Below, piece by piece: positions 1-8,436 of a stretch of DNA of 64,000 bases. The position numbers and the translations under genes were made by a program. The notes below the pieces were generated by a model. That model did not search any database. It was not told the DNA's origin and saw only the letters and a program-made list of their open reading frames with translations. Source of the stretch: CAYGVT01 sp964353355 (GTDB lineage: Archaea; Thermoplasmatota; DTKX01; GCA-020343715). The stretch spans positions 121,654-185,653 of the forward strand of contig CAYGVT010000134.1 of assembly GCA_964353355.1 (NCBI GenBank), in the 5' to 3' direction. Every line of letters begins with the position of its first letter. Positions within the stretch are counted from its first letter, which is position 1.

Positions 1-70
1 GCGCGCCCCCCGGGGGGCCCCGGACCACGCCATCCAGTCAATATTATTAGGCATGAGAAAGCGAGATGAA

Positions 71-80
71 CCTATTTATA
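71..80 (+). promoter_or_regulatory. TATA box for the first surface-protein gene
   Basis: The AT-rich block cctatttata stands out in GC-rich DNA and lies about 90 bp before the preferred ATG at 169 (35 bp before the alternative ATG at 115). Archaeal transcripts usually begin about 25 bp after the box, so the message would start near 103. Confidence 0.5.
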
Positions 81-168
81 CGGGGGGGCGAATGTCAAGC
101 CAAGCCTAGGGGCCATGACCTCTGGATATGAACCAGAGCAGGTCTTGGAGAAGCACGAGGGTGTAGGC

Positions 169-3100
169 ATGGCAGAGCAATCCACGCTGACGCGCACGCC
201 GAGAACTGGAGCCCGGGACGGGCGGCAGGCAATTGCGGTCCTGATGGTCGTCCTGACGATCGCCGCATCGCTGGCGCCCATGGCGACCGCCTTAGGCGGG
301 AACCGCCAGGGACCACCGGCTCCTGACCTGAGGATACTCGACAGCAACGTGAACGTGCAGCCCTCCGTGCTGGTCCAGGGCGTGCAGGTCCGCGTGAGCT
401 TCGCCGTCGAGAACGTTGGCGAGCAGAACGCCTTCGACTTCGATGTGCTGCTCCAGGCGGACGGCGTGACGGTCGACAGCGCGTTGGACGTGGACCTGGG
501 AATCAACGCCACGGCCTTCCTCGCCCTCAACTGGACGCCTGTTGGTGCGGGCGAGGTGACACTGAAGCTCGTGTCCTGGTTCGGTCTGGGCTCCCCCAAG
601 CTCGACATGAACTGGGACAACAACAACTGGACGCGGACGGTCGACGTCCTCTCGCGGCCGGACGCGCAGGTCACATCCACCGACATCCTGATCCTGCTCA
701 ACAACGTGCCGAACCCCGAGTACATCCGCGACAGCGACACGCTCACCGTCAGGGTGACGGTCCGTAACCTCGGCACCGCCAACGTCGACTCGTGCAACGT
801 CTCGCTCTGGGAGACCCAGGGCCTCGGGGGCCCCAGGTTCATCGGCGTGAAGCCCGGCGGCCTCATCAACGGGACCTCCTACGCGATACTGACGTTCGAC
901 TGGGACACCACCAACTGGGCGGGCAAGCGCACCCTCGTCGTGAACGTCACGGACGTCATGCCCCGCGAGACCAACTTCGTCAACAACAGGGCGGGCAAGG
1001 GCGTGAAGATCCACACCAAGGAGGACCTCGTGTTCGATCTGAGCGACAAGGAGACCGTGACCTCGGCCTACAAGGTCAACTTCTTCATCCAAATTGAGGA
1101 CAACGCCGTGCTCACCATAGAGGAGAGCGGCAACATGTCCATCCTGCAGGAGTTCGACGACCAGTACGACATCGTCCTCCTTGGCCGCGGCTCCCTCGTA
1201 ATCGACGGCGGCATCCTCGCATCGAACAGGAACTGCACCATCTTCCTGCACGACCAGTCCAGCCTGGTCGTGAGGGGGCAGGGCAGCACGAACCTGCGCA
1301 TCGTCTCGGACGGCACCGCGACGGTTGTCCTGGAGGACAGCAACGTCACGTCGCCCGGCATCGAGATGTCCGGCGGCTCCCTGGCGGTCAGGGGCTCTAG
1401 GGTCGTGGCCGAGAGGATGGTCCTATCTGGCACAACGCTGGACGCGAGCGACTCGGAGCTCGAGCTCCACGAGCAGCTCGTCATCGACGCCAGGACCACC
1501 ACCATCAGGGACACCCGCTTGATCGTGCGCAGGGTCTTCGGCGACTTCTCCGAGGCGGTCATCCACTACCCCGTGCTGGAGTTCTACGACCCCGACACGC
1601 GGCGCGTCGATGGCCTGCCCCCAGCGCTCGTGGCGACATCCGGCGCGACCGTGGACCTCATCAACGTCAGCGTCGACTCGACCGTCTACACGACGGGCGA
1701 CGGGCTCGAGTACTGGACCGAGGTCCGCGTCGCCGCGACGGGCTCCCTGTCGATCATCTACATCCACCGCTACTTGACCGTGAGGGTCGTCGAGTGGTCT
1801 GGCAAGGTCGTGCCGGGCGCGCACGTCCAGGTGCTCGACTACTTCCAAGACATCGTCAAGGCCGAGGGCGACGTGGACGACCAGGGCGTCGTCAGGCTCG
1901 AGGTCGTGACCGACTACATCAGAGAGTCCCTGAGCCCGTTCGTCGGCAACCTCCGCGTCCACGCCGAGCTTGGCACGCAGCTGTCGGAGTACGTGCGCAT
2001 CTCCCACTACAAGTACCCGCTGATGGCGACCCTGTACAACGACTACCAGCTCACCATGGTGCTCCCGCCCAGCGGCTCGCCGGACCCCGACCCGCGCACG
2101 CTCGACATCAAAGTCGACCGTGCCCTCTCTGGCAACATCGACCGCAACATCGTCATCGACAACGCGGTCGTGACCGTAAAGGACGCCTCGCTGCTGCTCG
2201 AGCAGGAGTTCGCGTTCCAGTGGTACGTGTGGGTGAAGGGGGCGCGCGGAGCCCTGGTCATCGACGACGCGACCTTCAGCAGCACGTTCACCTTCGTCTG
2301 TTTCCTCGAGGACAACGCCCGTCTCGTCATCAAGGGCGGCTCCGAGGCCCTCAACATCAGGGTCGTGGCCTTCGAGCAGTCCACGGTCATCGTCGACGGC
2401 AGCGACTTCACCGGCGACCTCTACGCGACGTGCCAGGAGGTCCTGCTCAACGCCTCGAGGCTCAACTTGATAGACACGCACATAGACGTCACCAAGGCGA
2501 CCATCAACGCCGCGCTGTGGGCCGAGCAGGGCCTCACGGTCAAGGCCCACTCGCTCGATATGAAGGGGGCCGATGTGACGAACGCCTACACGGTCAGCCG
2601 CAGTGTCGGCGTGAGCACCCTCCGGTCGCTCGTGTCGGTCTACGGCTGGCAGAAGCTCGACGACCCCCAGGTCACGGGCAACCTCAGCTGGTTCAAGGAA
2701 TTCTCGAGGGGCGTCAACATCTCGTTGGAGGCCGACCTGCTCAACATCGTGGACTCCTTCATCTACGCGGACGAGGTCAGCATCGTCGTCGAGCGCAACC
2801 CCAACGCCAACCAGACCCGGGTGACCGGCAGCTGGGTCGGCGCCGGTAGCCTCTGGTTCGTCGCCGACGACCTGCGCGCCGAGAAGACGAGCTTCAACCG
2901 CCCGCTCGACGACCTCGACCTGAGGGACCGCGCCTGGCTCTACAGCGTCGAGATGCCATCGGTGGTGTGCCGCGACAACGCCACCGCCGAGAGGTACTGG
3001 TACTTGACCGTCCACGCCGTGGACGGCGCAGGCTCCGACCGCAGCGGCGCGCTGCTGGAGCTCATTTCCACCGAGACCAACAGGTCCCTCGGCGGCAGCG

Positions 3101-5406
3101 TGCGCACGGACACCTTCGGACGCGCCACAGTGGCCATCCTGGCGAACACGACGGACAGGACGGGGGACTACTTCGTCGGCTCCGTCATGTTCCGCCTGAA
3201 GTACGACCAGAAGCAGTACGCGGTCGCACCGGCCTACACGCCCTGGGTGCGCGTGGCCATGAAGGCGGACCTCTTCCGCGAGATGGCGTTCGCCGAGACC
3301 ATCGACAGCCCCAAGAAGGACATCTCCTACCTCGTGTTCGAGCGCATCGACCTAGGCCCCGTCCAGGACCTCAGGTACTACTGGTCGACCTTCCCAGGGA
3401 GCGTGACGCAGGACAACGAGAGGATCAATCCCGAGGCCTGGGAGTACTACAACACGACCCACCCGGAGAGCATGTGGACGGACAGGATGCGCTACTGGGA
3501 GGTCGTCAAGGGCGAGTCGGCCACCATCGGGCTGATGGCGGTCGAGCTCATCAACAACATCTGGGAGCCCCTCGACACGGGCAGCATCAGGTTCTACATT
3601 GTGAACTCGACGGTCGTCGGCCAGAACCCCAGCGCGTACACGCCCAACCCCGCTGACGCTCACAGGAACTACAACGGCAAAACGCTGGACAGGTCGGTGT
3701 GGCCCAGCGAGAGCGGCTACTGCGAGACCGTCATGGAGTTCCCCGACTCCACCGGGAGCTACTGGTTGTTCGTCGAGGTCGAGGGTGGCGTCTACGACCC
3801 CACCCCCCAGCTCATGAGGAACTACACATGGGCGATGCTGGTCGTTGACCCCAGGAACATCGAGGTCGTCGCCGTCGTCGAGCCAAGGCTCGTCGAGGTC
3901 GGCGACACGATCACCATCAGCGGCACGGTGCGTTACGCCTCCGATGCCACTGGCGTGAACGGCTCGGAGGTCACCATCTTCGGCCAGCGGATAACACAGC
4001 AGAGGCTCGTGTCCCGCCTGGACGGCTCGTTCAGCATCGTGATGCAGGCCCCGCTCATCCCCGCGGACAGGTACACGATCACGGTCCTGGCGGTCGACAC
4101 GCTCACCGAGAACAACGCCACCATCGTGCTGGACTACACCGTCGTGGTGCCGGTCGAGCCCCCGCAGGAGGACAATACCAACTGGCTCGCGCTCTACATC
4201 GTCATCATCATCGTCGTGCTCGCGGCCGCCATCGGCGGCGGAGCGATGCTCTTCCTGCGCCGGCAGTGGGGCAAGCTCGTCGAGTGCGGTGAGTGCGGCG
4301 CGTTCATCCCCGCGAACACCGCCAAGTGCCCCAAGTGCGGCGTGGAGTTCGAGACCGACCTGGCCAGGTGCTCGGAGTGCGAGGCCTGGATACCCGCCGA
4401 CTCGCCCTCCTGCCCCGTCTGCGGCACCCCGTTCACCATCGAGGTGCTCGAGAAGCAGGCGGTGGTGGAGGAGGCGGCCGAGCAGGGCAAGCCGATCGAT
4501 ATGGTCACCACGTCGCAGTCAAAGATACCGCCCATCCCCCTCGCGACCGCGACGGCGGGCCCCGCCGTGGACGCGGACTCCACGCGCCGCACGCGCATCA
4601 AGAAGCGCGTGAAGAAGCGCCTGACGGTCACAGAGGCGGACGCGACCATCGACACGGGCCAGGGCGAGGATGCTGGTGACCTCTACGCGGGCGAGCCTGG
4701 CGCACAGCAGGCCGGCCAGCCGACGAGGCTGCCGGGCATCGATATCGGCGAGGAGCAGCTCAGCGAGGACGAGCTCAGCAAGCTGCTGCCGACCGAGGAC
4801 ATGCTCAAGGAGCTCATGCTCACCACCGACAAGTCGTCCGGCGAGGCCGGGGCCGAGGCCGAGACGAAGGGCGAGGAGGGCGAGAAGGAGCTCCTGGAGG
4901 AGATCCCGAGCACCGGGACGGGACAGGGCGCCGCGGAGGCCCGCAGCCCGTCCCAGCCCGAGCTCGAGGAGATACCCACCCTGACCTCCAAGCCCGCCAG
5001 GGCGGCGCCAGGCATGCCTGACATCTCGAAGGCCCCTGCGCTGCAGAGGCTGCAGCTCTCAGGGCCCGTCATCGAGCTCGAGGAGCCTGGCATGAGCGCG
5101 GTGAGCGCGACCGGCGAGGAGGCGGCCGAGGACGAGGGCACGTTCCTCAGGGAGCTGGGCCTCAGGCCCGAGGGGGCCGCGAGGAAGCCGAAGGGCAAAG
5201 TCCCTGCCCCCAAGGGCAGGCAGGCGCTGCAGGCGAAGGAGGACGAGGCCGAGGCCGGGACCGAGGGCGAGGATGGATTGATGGGCGACATGCTCAGCGA
5301 GCCCAAGGAGCGCGAGGCCCCCAAGCTCTGTCCCAACTGCGGAGGCAACTGGATCCTCTACAAGGGCGGCGAGTACACCTGCCGCATCTGCGGCGAGAAG
5401 TGGTGA
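169..5406 (+). CDS. Giant TM-anchored surface protein with cytosolic zinc ribbons
   Basis: About 1745 residues. An N-terminal hydrophobic segment (roughly residues 21-45) looks like an export signal or anchor. The next ~1300 residues are a beta-rich ectodomain with many Asn-X-Ser/Thr sites, starting with CARDB-like modules and ending with an Ig-like module. A single membrane segment (roughly 1343-1366, IVIIIVVLAAAIGG) precedes a cytosolic tail. The tail opens with two CxxC...CxxC zinc ribbons (CGEC/CPKC and CSEC/CPVC), continues with ~300 acidic, low-complexity residues, and ends with a third ribbon (CPNC/CRIC). I chose ATG 169 because it has a gagggtg ribosome site 6 bp upstream and gives a normal signal n-region; ATG 115 would add 18 residues. 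The zinc tail implies intracellular binding partners; the function is unknown. Confidence 0.8.
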   Translation: MAEQSTLTRTPRTGARDGRQAIAVLMVVLTIAASLAPMATALGGNRQGPPAPDLRILDSNVNVQPSVLVQGVQVRVSFAVENVGEQNAFDFDVLLQADGVTVDSALDVDLGINATAFLALNWTPVGAGEVTLKLVSWFGLGSPKLDMNWDNNNWTRTVDVLSRPDAQVTSTDILILLNNVPNPEYIRDSDTLTVRVTVRNLGTANVDSCNVSLWETQGLGGPRFIGVKPGGLINGTSYAILTFDWDTTNWAGKRTLVVNVTDVMPRETNFVNNRAGKGVKIHTKEDLVFDLSDKETVTSAYKVNFFIQIEDNAVLTIEESGNMSILQEFDDQYDIVLLGRGSLVIDGGILASNRNCTIFLHDQSSLVVRGQGSTNLRIVSDGTATVVLEDSNVTSPGIEMSGGSLAVRGSRVVAERMVLSGTTLDASDSELELHEQLVIDARTTTIRDTRLIVRRVFGDFSEAVIHYPVLEFYDPDTRRVDGLPPALVATSGATVDLINVSVDSTVYTTGDGLEYWTEVRVAATGSLSIIYIHRYLTVRVVEWSGKVVPGAHVQVLDYFQDIVKAEGDVDDQGVVRLEVVTDYIRESLSPFVGNLRVHAELGTQLSEYVRISHYKYPLMATLYNDYQLTMVLPPSGSPDPDPRTLDIKVDRALSGNIDRNIVIDNAVVTVKDASLLLEQEFAFQWYVWVKGARGALVIDDATFSSTFTFVCFLEDNARLVIKGGSEALNIRVVAFEQSTVIVDGSDFTGDLYATCQEVLLNASRLNLIDTHIDVTKATINAALWAEQGLTVKAHSLDMKGADVTNAYTVSRSVGVSTLRSLVSVYGWQKLDDPQVTGNLSWFKEFSRGVNISLEADLLNIVDSFIYADEVSIVVERNPNANQTRVTGSWVGAGSLWFVADDLRAEKTSFNRPLDDLDLRDRAWLYSVEMPSVVCRDNATAERYWYLTVHAVDGAGSDRSGALLELISTETNRSLGGSVRTDTFGRATVAILANTTDRTGDYFVGSVMFRLKYDQKQYAVAPAYTPWVRVAMKADLFREMAFAETIDSPKKDISYLVFERIDLGPVQDLRYYWSTFPGSVTQDNERINPEAWEYYNTTHPESMWTDRMRYWEVVKGESATIGLMAVELINNIWEPLDTGSIRFYIVNSTVVGQNPSAYTPNPADAHRNYNGKTLDRSVWPSESGYCETVMEFPDSTGSYWLFVEVEGGVYDPTPQLMRNYTWAMLVVDPRNIEVVAVVEPRLVEVGDTITISGTVRYASDATGVNGSEVTIFGQRITQQRLVSRLDGSFSIVMQAPLIPADRYTITVLAVDTLTENNATIVLDYTVVVPVEPPQEDNTNWLALYIVIIIVVLAAAIGGGAMLFLRRQWGKLVECGECGAFIPANTAKCPKCGVEFETDLARCSECEAWIPADSPSCPVCGTPFTIEVLEKQAVVEEAAEQGKPIDMVTTSQSKIPPIPLATATAGPAVDADSTRRTRIKKRVKKRLTVTEADATIDTGQGEDAGDLYAGEPGAQQAGQPTRLPGIDIGEEQLSEDELSKLLPTEDMLKELMLTTDKSSGEAGAEAETKGEEGEKELLEEIPSTGTGQGAAEARSPSQPELEEIPTLTSKPARAAPGMPDISKAPALQRLQLSGPVIELEEPGMSAVSATGEEAAEDEGTFLRELGLRPEGAARKPKGKVPAPKGRQALQAKEDEAEAGTEGEDGLMGDMLSEPKEREAPKLCPNCGGNWILYKGGEYTCRICGEKW

Positions 5407-5870
5407 CGCCTGGAAGGACGACCCGCCCGCCCTGAGGTCCTGGATAGGCGCTGTCGAACGACATCGCGTAGCTGCGACGCCGTCAGGAGGCGGACCCGGC
5501 CCGTGGTCGTGGCGCCCGGGCGGTGCCCGATGGGCGGGTCAGGCGGTGACGCCCCTGGGGGGATCAGTCGTCGGGTGCATGGGCCTGTCTCCCCCAGTCC
5601 TTCAGACCCCGGACGGCTCGCGAGGCCGGTCCCGTGGATGGCGGCCGATCGTACCGCTGGGGTGGCAGGGGCATCAGGAGGCCCCAACCATCCCTGATCC
5701 TGGTCAAGGGCCCTCGGATGACCGTGGGCCTTCGATGTGCTGTGTCGATGTGCTGTGTCGATGTGCCGAGTCGATGTGCCGAGTCGATGTGCCGAATCGA
5801 TGTGCTGAGTCGATGTGATTGGGTGAGGCCACCCGGGTCCCATTGGGCGGTGTGCGCGGTCGTCCGGGTC
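5407..5870. other. Intergenic region between convergent genes
   Basis: These 464 bp separate the 3' ends of the zinc-ribbon surface protein and the pilin operon. Apart from the 13-bp tandem array near the right end I see no convincing gene; the short frames here have repeat-driven or proline/arginine-biased composition. Confidence 0.6.
5732..5822. repeat. 13-bp tandem repeat, seven units
   Basis: Seven head-to-tail units begin at 5732, 5745, 5758, 5771, 5784, 5797 and 5810. The first eight bases, tcgatgtg, are invariant; the last five vary (ctgtg, ccgag, ccgaa, ctgag, attgg). With no spacers this is a minisatellite and not a CRISPR. It sits 49 bp after the stop codon of the last prepilin gene (minus strand). 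Confidence 0.9.
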
Positions 5871-6791
5871 TCACGCCTCGAGGTTGGCCTCGATGAGCGC
5901 GTAGCCGAGGTCGAAGTACTTCACGTCCTTGATGTGGACGTTGAGCACCATGGGGTCGGTCCCCGTGATGGTCTCCTCGAAGTCCGTGCCGGGCGTCATG
6001 CCCACGTCCACGAGAGCGTCGTTGAAGTACCTGAACCATGCGTCCGGGTACTCGGAGATGATTGTAATGTTCAGCCACTGGGGCTGGGCGAACGTGTTGG
6101 TGGAGGACGTGAAGGTGACCAGTTGCGTCCTGATGAGGACCGTGCCCACGCCCTCCATGGAGGTCTCGACGCCGGAGACGGTGATGAGGACGAACGATAC
6201 CTTGACCGTCGGTCCCAGCTTCTCGACGGTGAACTGGGGCCCGACCTTGATCACCTGCTCATTTTTGTCCTGCATGAGGAGTATCGCGCCGTTCTCGTAG
6301 GCCAGCTCCTGGTCCACGAAGTCGCGGTTGTTGGACGAGTACTTCAACCCGCCCGTGGCCGTCACGTTGAGCTGCCCCGACTGGTTCATGATGTTGCAGT
6401 AGAACTCGGGGACGTTGCCGCGGAAGTAGTTGATGGAGAACGTGCCGGACGAGTCCGTGCCCACGATGGGGACGCCCTCGGTACCGAGCGTGAGGGGGGT
6501 GGCCATGACGAAGTTGGTGTCGCCCTGCAGCACCTGGTTGTCGATCATGGCCTTGATGTTGCCGAAGTCGGAGCTCGCGGCGCGCGAGTGGCGCGCCTCG
6601 CGGTCCTTCATCCACACCGGCATCCACACCGAGGTGATGAGCGTGACCAGCAGGAGGACGATCAGAATGCTCAGCAGGATGGCCACGACGCCCGCCGCGC
6701 CCTCGTCGTCGTGCCGCACATGGCATCTGCGGACCCGCAGCCCGCGGACCGCCAGCGCCCTTCCCTTCCCTGTGCCTTCCCTGCCGTCCAT
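5871..6791 (-). CDS. Prepilin-like secreted protein
   Basis: 306 residues. After a basic leader of ~28 residues comes an acidic stretch and a long hydrophobic helix (AAGVVAILLSILIVLLLVTL), followed by a beta-rich extracellular body. This resembles the archaeal type IV prepilin N-terminus, in which the helix packs into the filament core. The body is clearly paralogous to residues ~25-340 of the neighbouring LamG-containing protein: both contain FSINYFR, QLNVTATGG, NRDF/HRYY, and YENGAI...VGPQF. It is the last gene of a three-gene minus-strand cluster, 16 bp after its neighbour. The start is uncertain because no strong ribosome site stands out; a shorter form may be used. Role in a pilus or adhesive fibre is inferred. 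Confidence 0.75.
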   Translation of the reverse strand: MDGREGTGKGRALAVRGLRVRRCHVRHDDEGAAGVVAILLSILIVLLLVTLITSVWMPVWMKDREARHSRAASSDFGNIKAMIDNQVLQGDTNFVMATPLTLGTEGVPIVGTDSSGTFSINYFRGNVPEFYCNIMNQSGQLNVTATGGLKYSSNNRDFVDQELAYENGAILLMQDKNEQVIKVGPQFTVEKLGPTVKVSFVLITVSGVETSMEGVGTVLIRTQLVTFTSSTNTFAQPQWLNITIISEYPDAWFRYFNDALVDVGMTPGTDFEETITGTDPMVLNVHIKDVKYFDLGYALIEANLEA

Positions 6792-6807
6792 GGTTGTCCC
6801 TCCCTCC

Positions 6808-8436
6808 CTAGGCCCCGTAGGGCTTCGTGGCGATGTACCTCATGGCCACCTCGGTGGCCGTGAGCGCCCTGTCGTAGACGTTGACCTCGTCGATGACGCC
6901 CTCGAAGAGACGGTCGTACACGGCGCCACCGTTGTGGCGGCCGCCGATGACGAAGTCCCTGGCCGCGTCGTTGATGAGCGAGCCGTTGATGTGCGTGGAG
7001 TTCTCGAGCGCGCCATTGACGTAGAGCCTGAGCTCCTCCGACGCGGCGGACCAAGTCCCGACCACGTGGTACCACTTGCCACTGACCGGGACCACGTCGG
7101 ACCAGGCGAACCTGCGCTCCACGTCCGTCCTCAGCGCGAACTCGAAGGCGCCGTTGTTGGGGGTGAGGGGCTTGGCCGGGCCGCTGTGCATGAGCTCGAA
7201 CTCCTGCTCGCCCTGGCAGTATATGCACGCCCAGCTCGAGCCCGTCGCGGGGTCGACGGTCCACTTGAACCATGCCTCGACCGAGACGCCGGTCGTCAGG
7301 GTGAGCGATGGGGTCGGTGCCATCTTGGCGTAGGACGTGTTGTCAAACTGGAGCGCGGAGCCCTGGGCCCCGTGGCTCGTCCAGCCGGCGCCCACGAGCG
7401 TCATGTCGTTCCCGTTCGCGGTCGCGTCGTGGGCGGTCGCGCCCGACTCCTCGCCCATGTGCCAGATGGCGACCGCGCCTGGCATCGGGATGCCCCCGCC
7501 GAGCTCGCTCGTCGTGCTCTCGATGTCCACCTTGAGGAGGGCGTAGCCGATGTTGATGAAATTGGTGTTGTTGATGCCAATCGTGACCTTGCTTGTCCCC
7601 ACCGTCGTCGTGTAGTCGACGACGGGCGTGAGGCCTGCATGCGTGAAGGTGCCGTTGTAGTACCGGGCCCAGGCCTTGGGGTACTCGGTGACGATGGTGA
7701 GGGTCAGCCACTCGGGCGTGTTGAGCATGTAGTCCTCGCTGGTGTAGGTGACCAGCTGCGAATCGACCATGATGGGCCCGACGCCGGTGATGGAGGTCTC
7801 GACGCCTAAGACGGTGATGAGGACGAAGCTGACCTTCGTGGTCGCTCCCAGGTCCTCGACCGAGAACTGGGGGCCCACCCGCAGGACCTGGCCCTCCCCC
7901 TGCGCGGCTATGATGGCGCCGTTCTCGTACGAGAGGAGCTGGTCGGAGTAGTATCGGTGGTTGGAGGCGTACTTCATGCCACCCGTCGCCGTCACGTTCA
8001 GCTGGCCGGTCGCGTTGCGGACGTTGAAGCTGAACTCCGCCACGTCGTCGCGGAAGTAGTTGATTGAGAACGTGCCCGCGGAGTCGGTCTCGAACATGGG
8101 ATAGCCCTCTGTGCCGAGCACGATGGGGCTCCCGACGAGGAAGGCGGGGTCCTGCATCAGCACGATGGCGTCGATGTTCGACTTGAGCTGGTCGAAGTCG
8201 TCCGTCACCGCCCGCATGTGGTCGGCCTCCTTGTCCTTCATCCAGTTGGGCATCCACACGGTCGTGACCATCGTCATGACCAAGATGATGGTCAGTATGC
8301 CGAGCATGATGGTGACGACGCCGGCCGCGGCCTCCTCGTCGCGCCGCAGCTGGGTGGCGCCCCTGAGGCGCGGCGCCCGCGGTCCTCCCCATCCCGAGGT
8401 TGCGGGGTCTCCCATCCTGTACCCTCTGGTCACCAT
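6808..8436 (-). CDS. Prepilin-like protein with C-terminal LamG-type domain
   Basis: 542 residues. The N-terminus carries an acidic motif plus hydrophobic helix (AAAGVVTIMLGILTIILVMT), then a body paralogous to the downstream 306-residue protein. The last ~220 residues form a concanavalin/LamG-like jelly roll: GDEESGA-like start (HMGEESGATAHD), VSVEAWFKW, WYHVVGTWS, LRLYVNGAL, GVIDEVNVYDRAL. Such domains usually bind carbohydrate or host/cell-surface ligands. I place the start at ATG 8436, not at upstream frames, because it overlaps the stop of the preceding gene by 7 bp (ATGGTGA), a translational-coupling arrangement. The fusion suggests a minor or tip pilin carrying an adhesin; that is inference. 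Confidence 0.8.
   Translation of the reverse strand: MVTRGYRMGDPATSGWGGPRAPRLRGATQLRRDEEAAAGVVTIMLGILTIILVMTMVTTVWMPNWMKDKEADHMRAVTDDFDQLKSNIDAIVLMQDPAFLVGSPIVLGTEGYPMFETDSAGTFSINYFRDDVAEFSFNVRNATGQLNVTATGGMKYASNHRYYSDQLLSYENGAIIAAQGEGQVLRVGPQFSVEDLGATTKVSFVLITVLGVETSITGVGPIMVDSQLVTYTSEDYMLNTPEWLTLTIVTEYPKAWARYYNGTFTHAGLTPVVDYTTTVGTSKVTIGINNTNFINIGYALLKVDIESTTSELGGGIPMPGAVAIWHMGEESGATAHDATANGNDMTLVGAGWTSHGAQGSALQFDNTSYAKMAPTPSLTLTTGVSVEAWFKWTVDPATGSSWACIYCQGEQEFELMHSGPAKPLTPNNGAFEFALRTDVERRFAWSDVVPVSGKWYHVVGTWSAASEELRLYVNGALENSTHINGSLINDAARDFVIGGRHNGGAVYDRLFEGVIDEVNVYDRALTATEVAMRYIATKPYGA

Noticed and set aside
115..168. N-terminal extension of the first surface protein
   Set aside because: The extra 18 residues lengthen the n-region before the signal and ATG 169 has the better ribosome site.
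5732..5822. CRISPR array
   Set aside because: The units are 13 bp and head-to-tail with no spacers, and no cas genes lie nearby.
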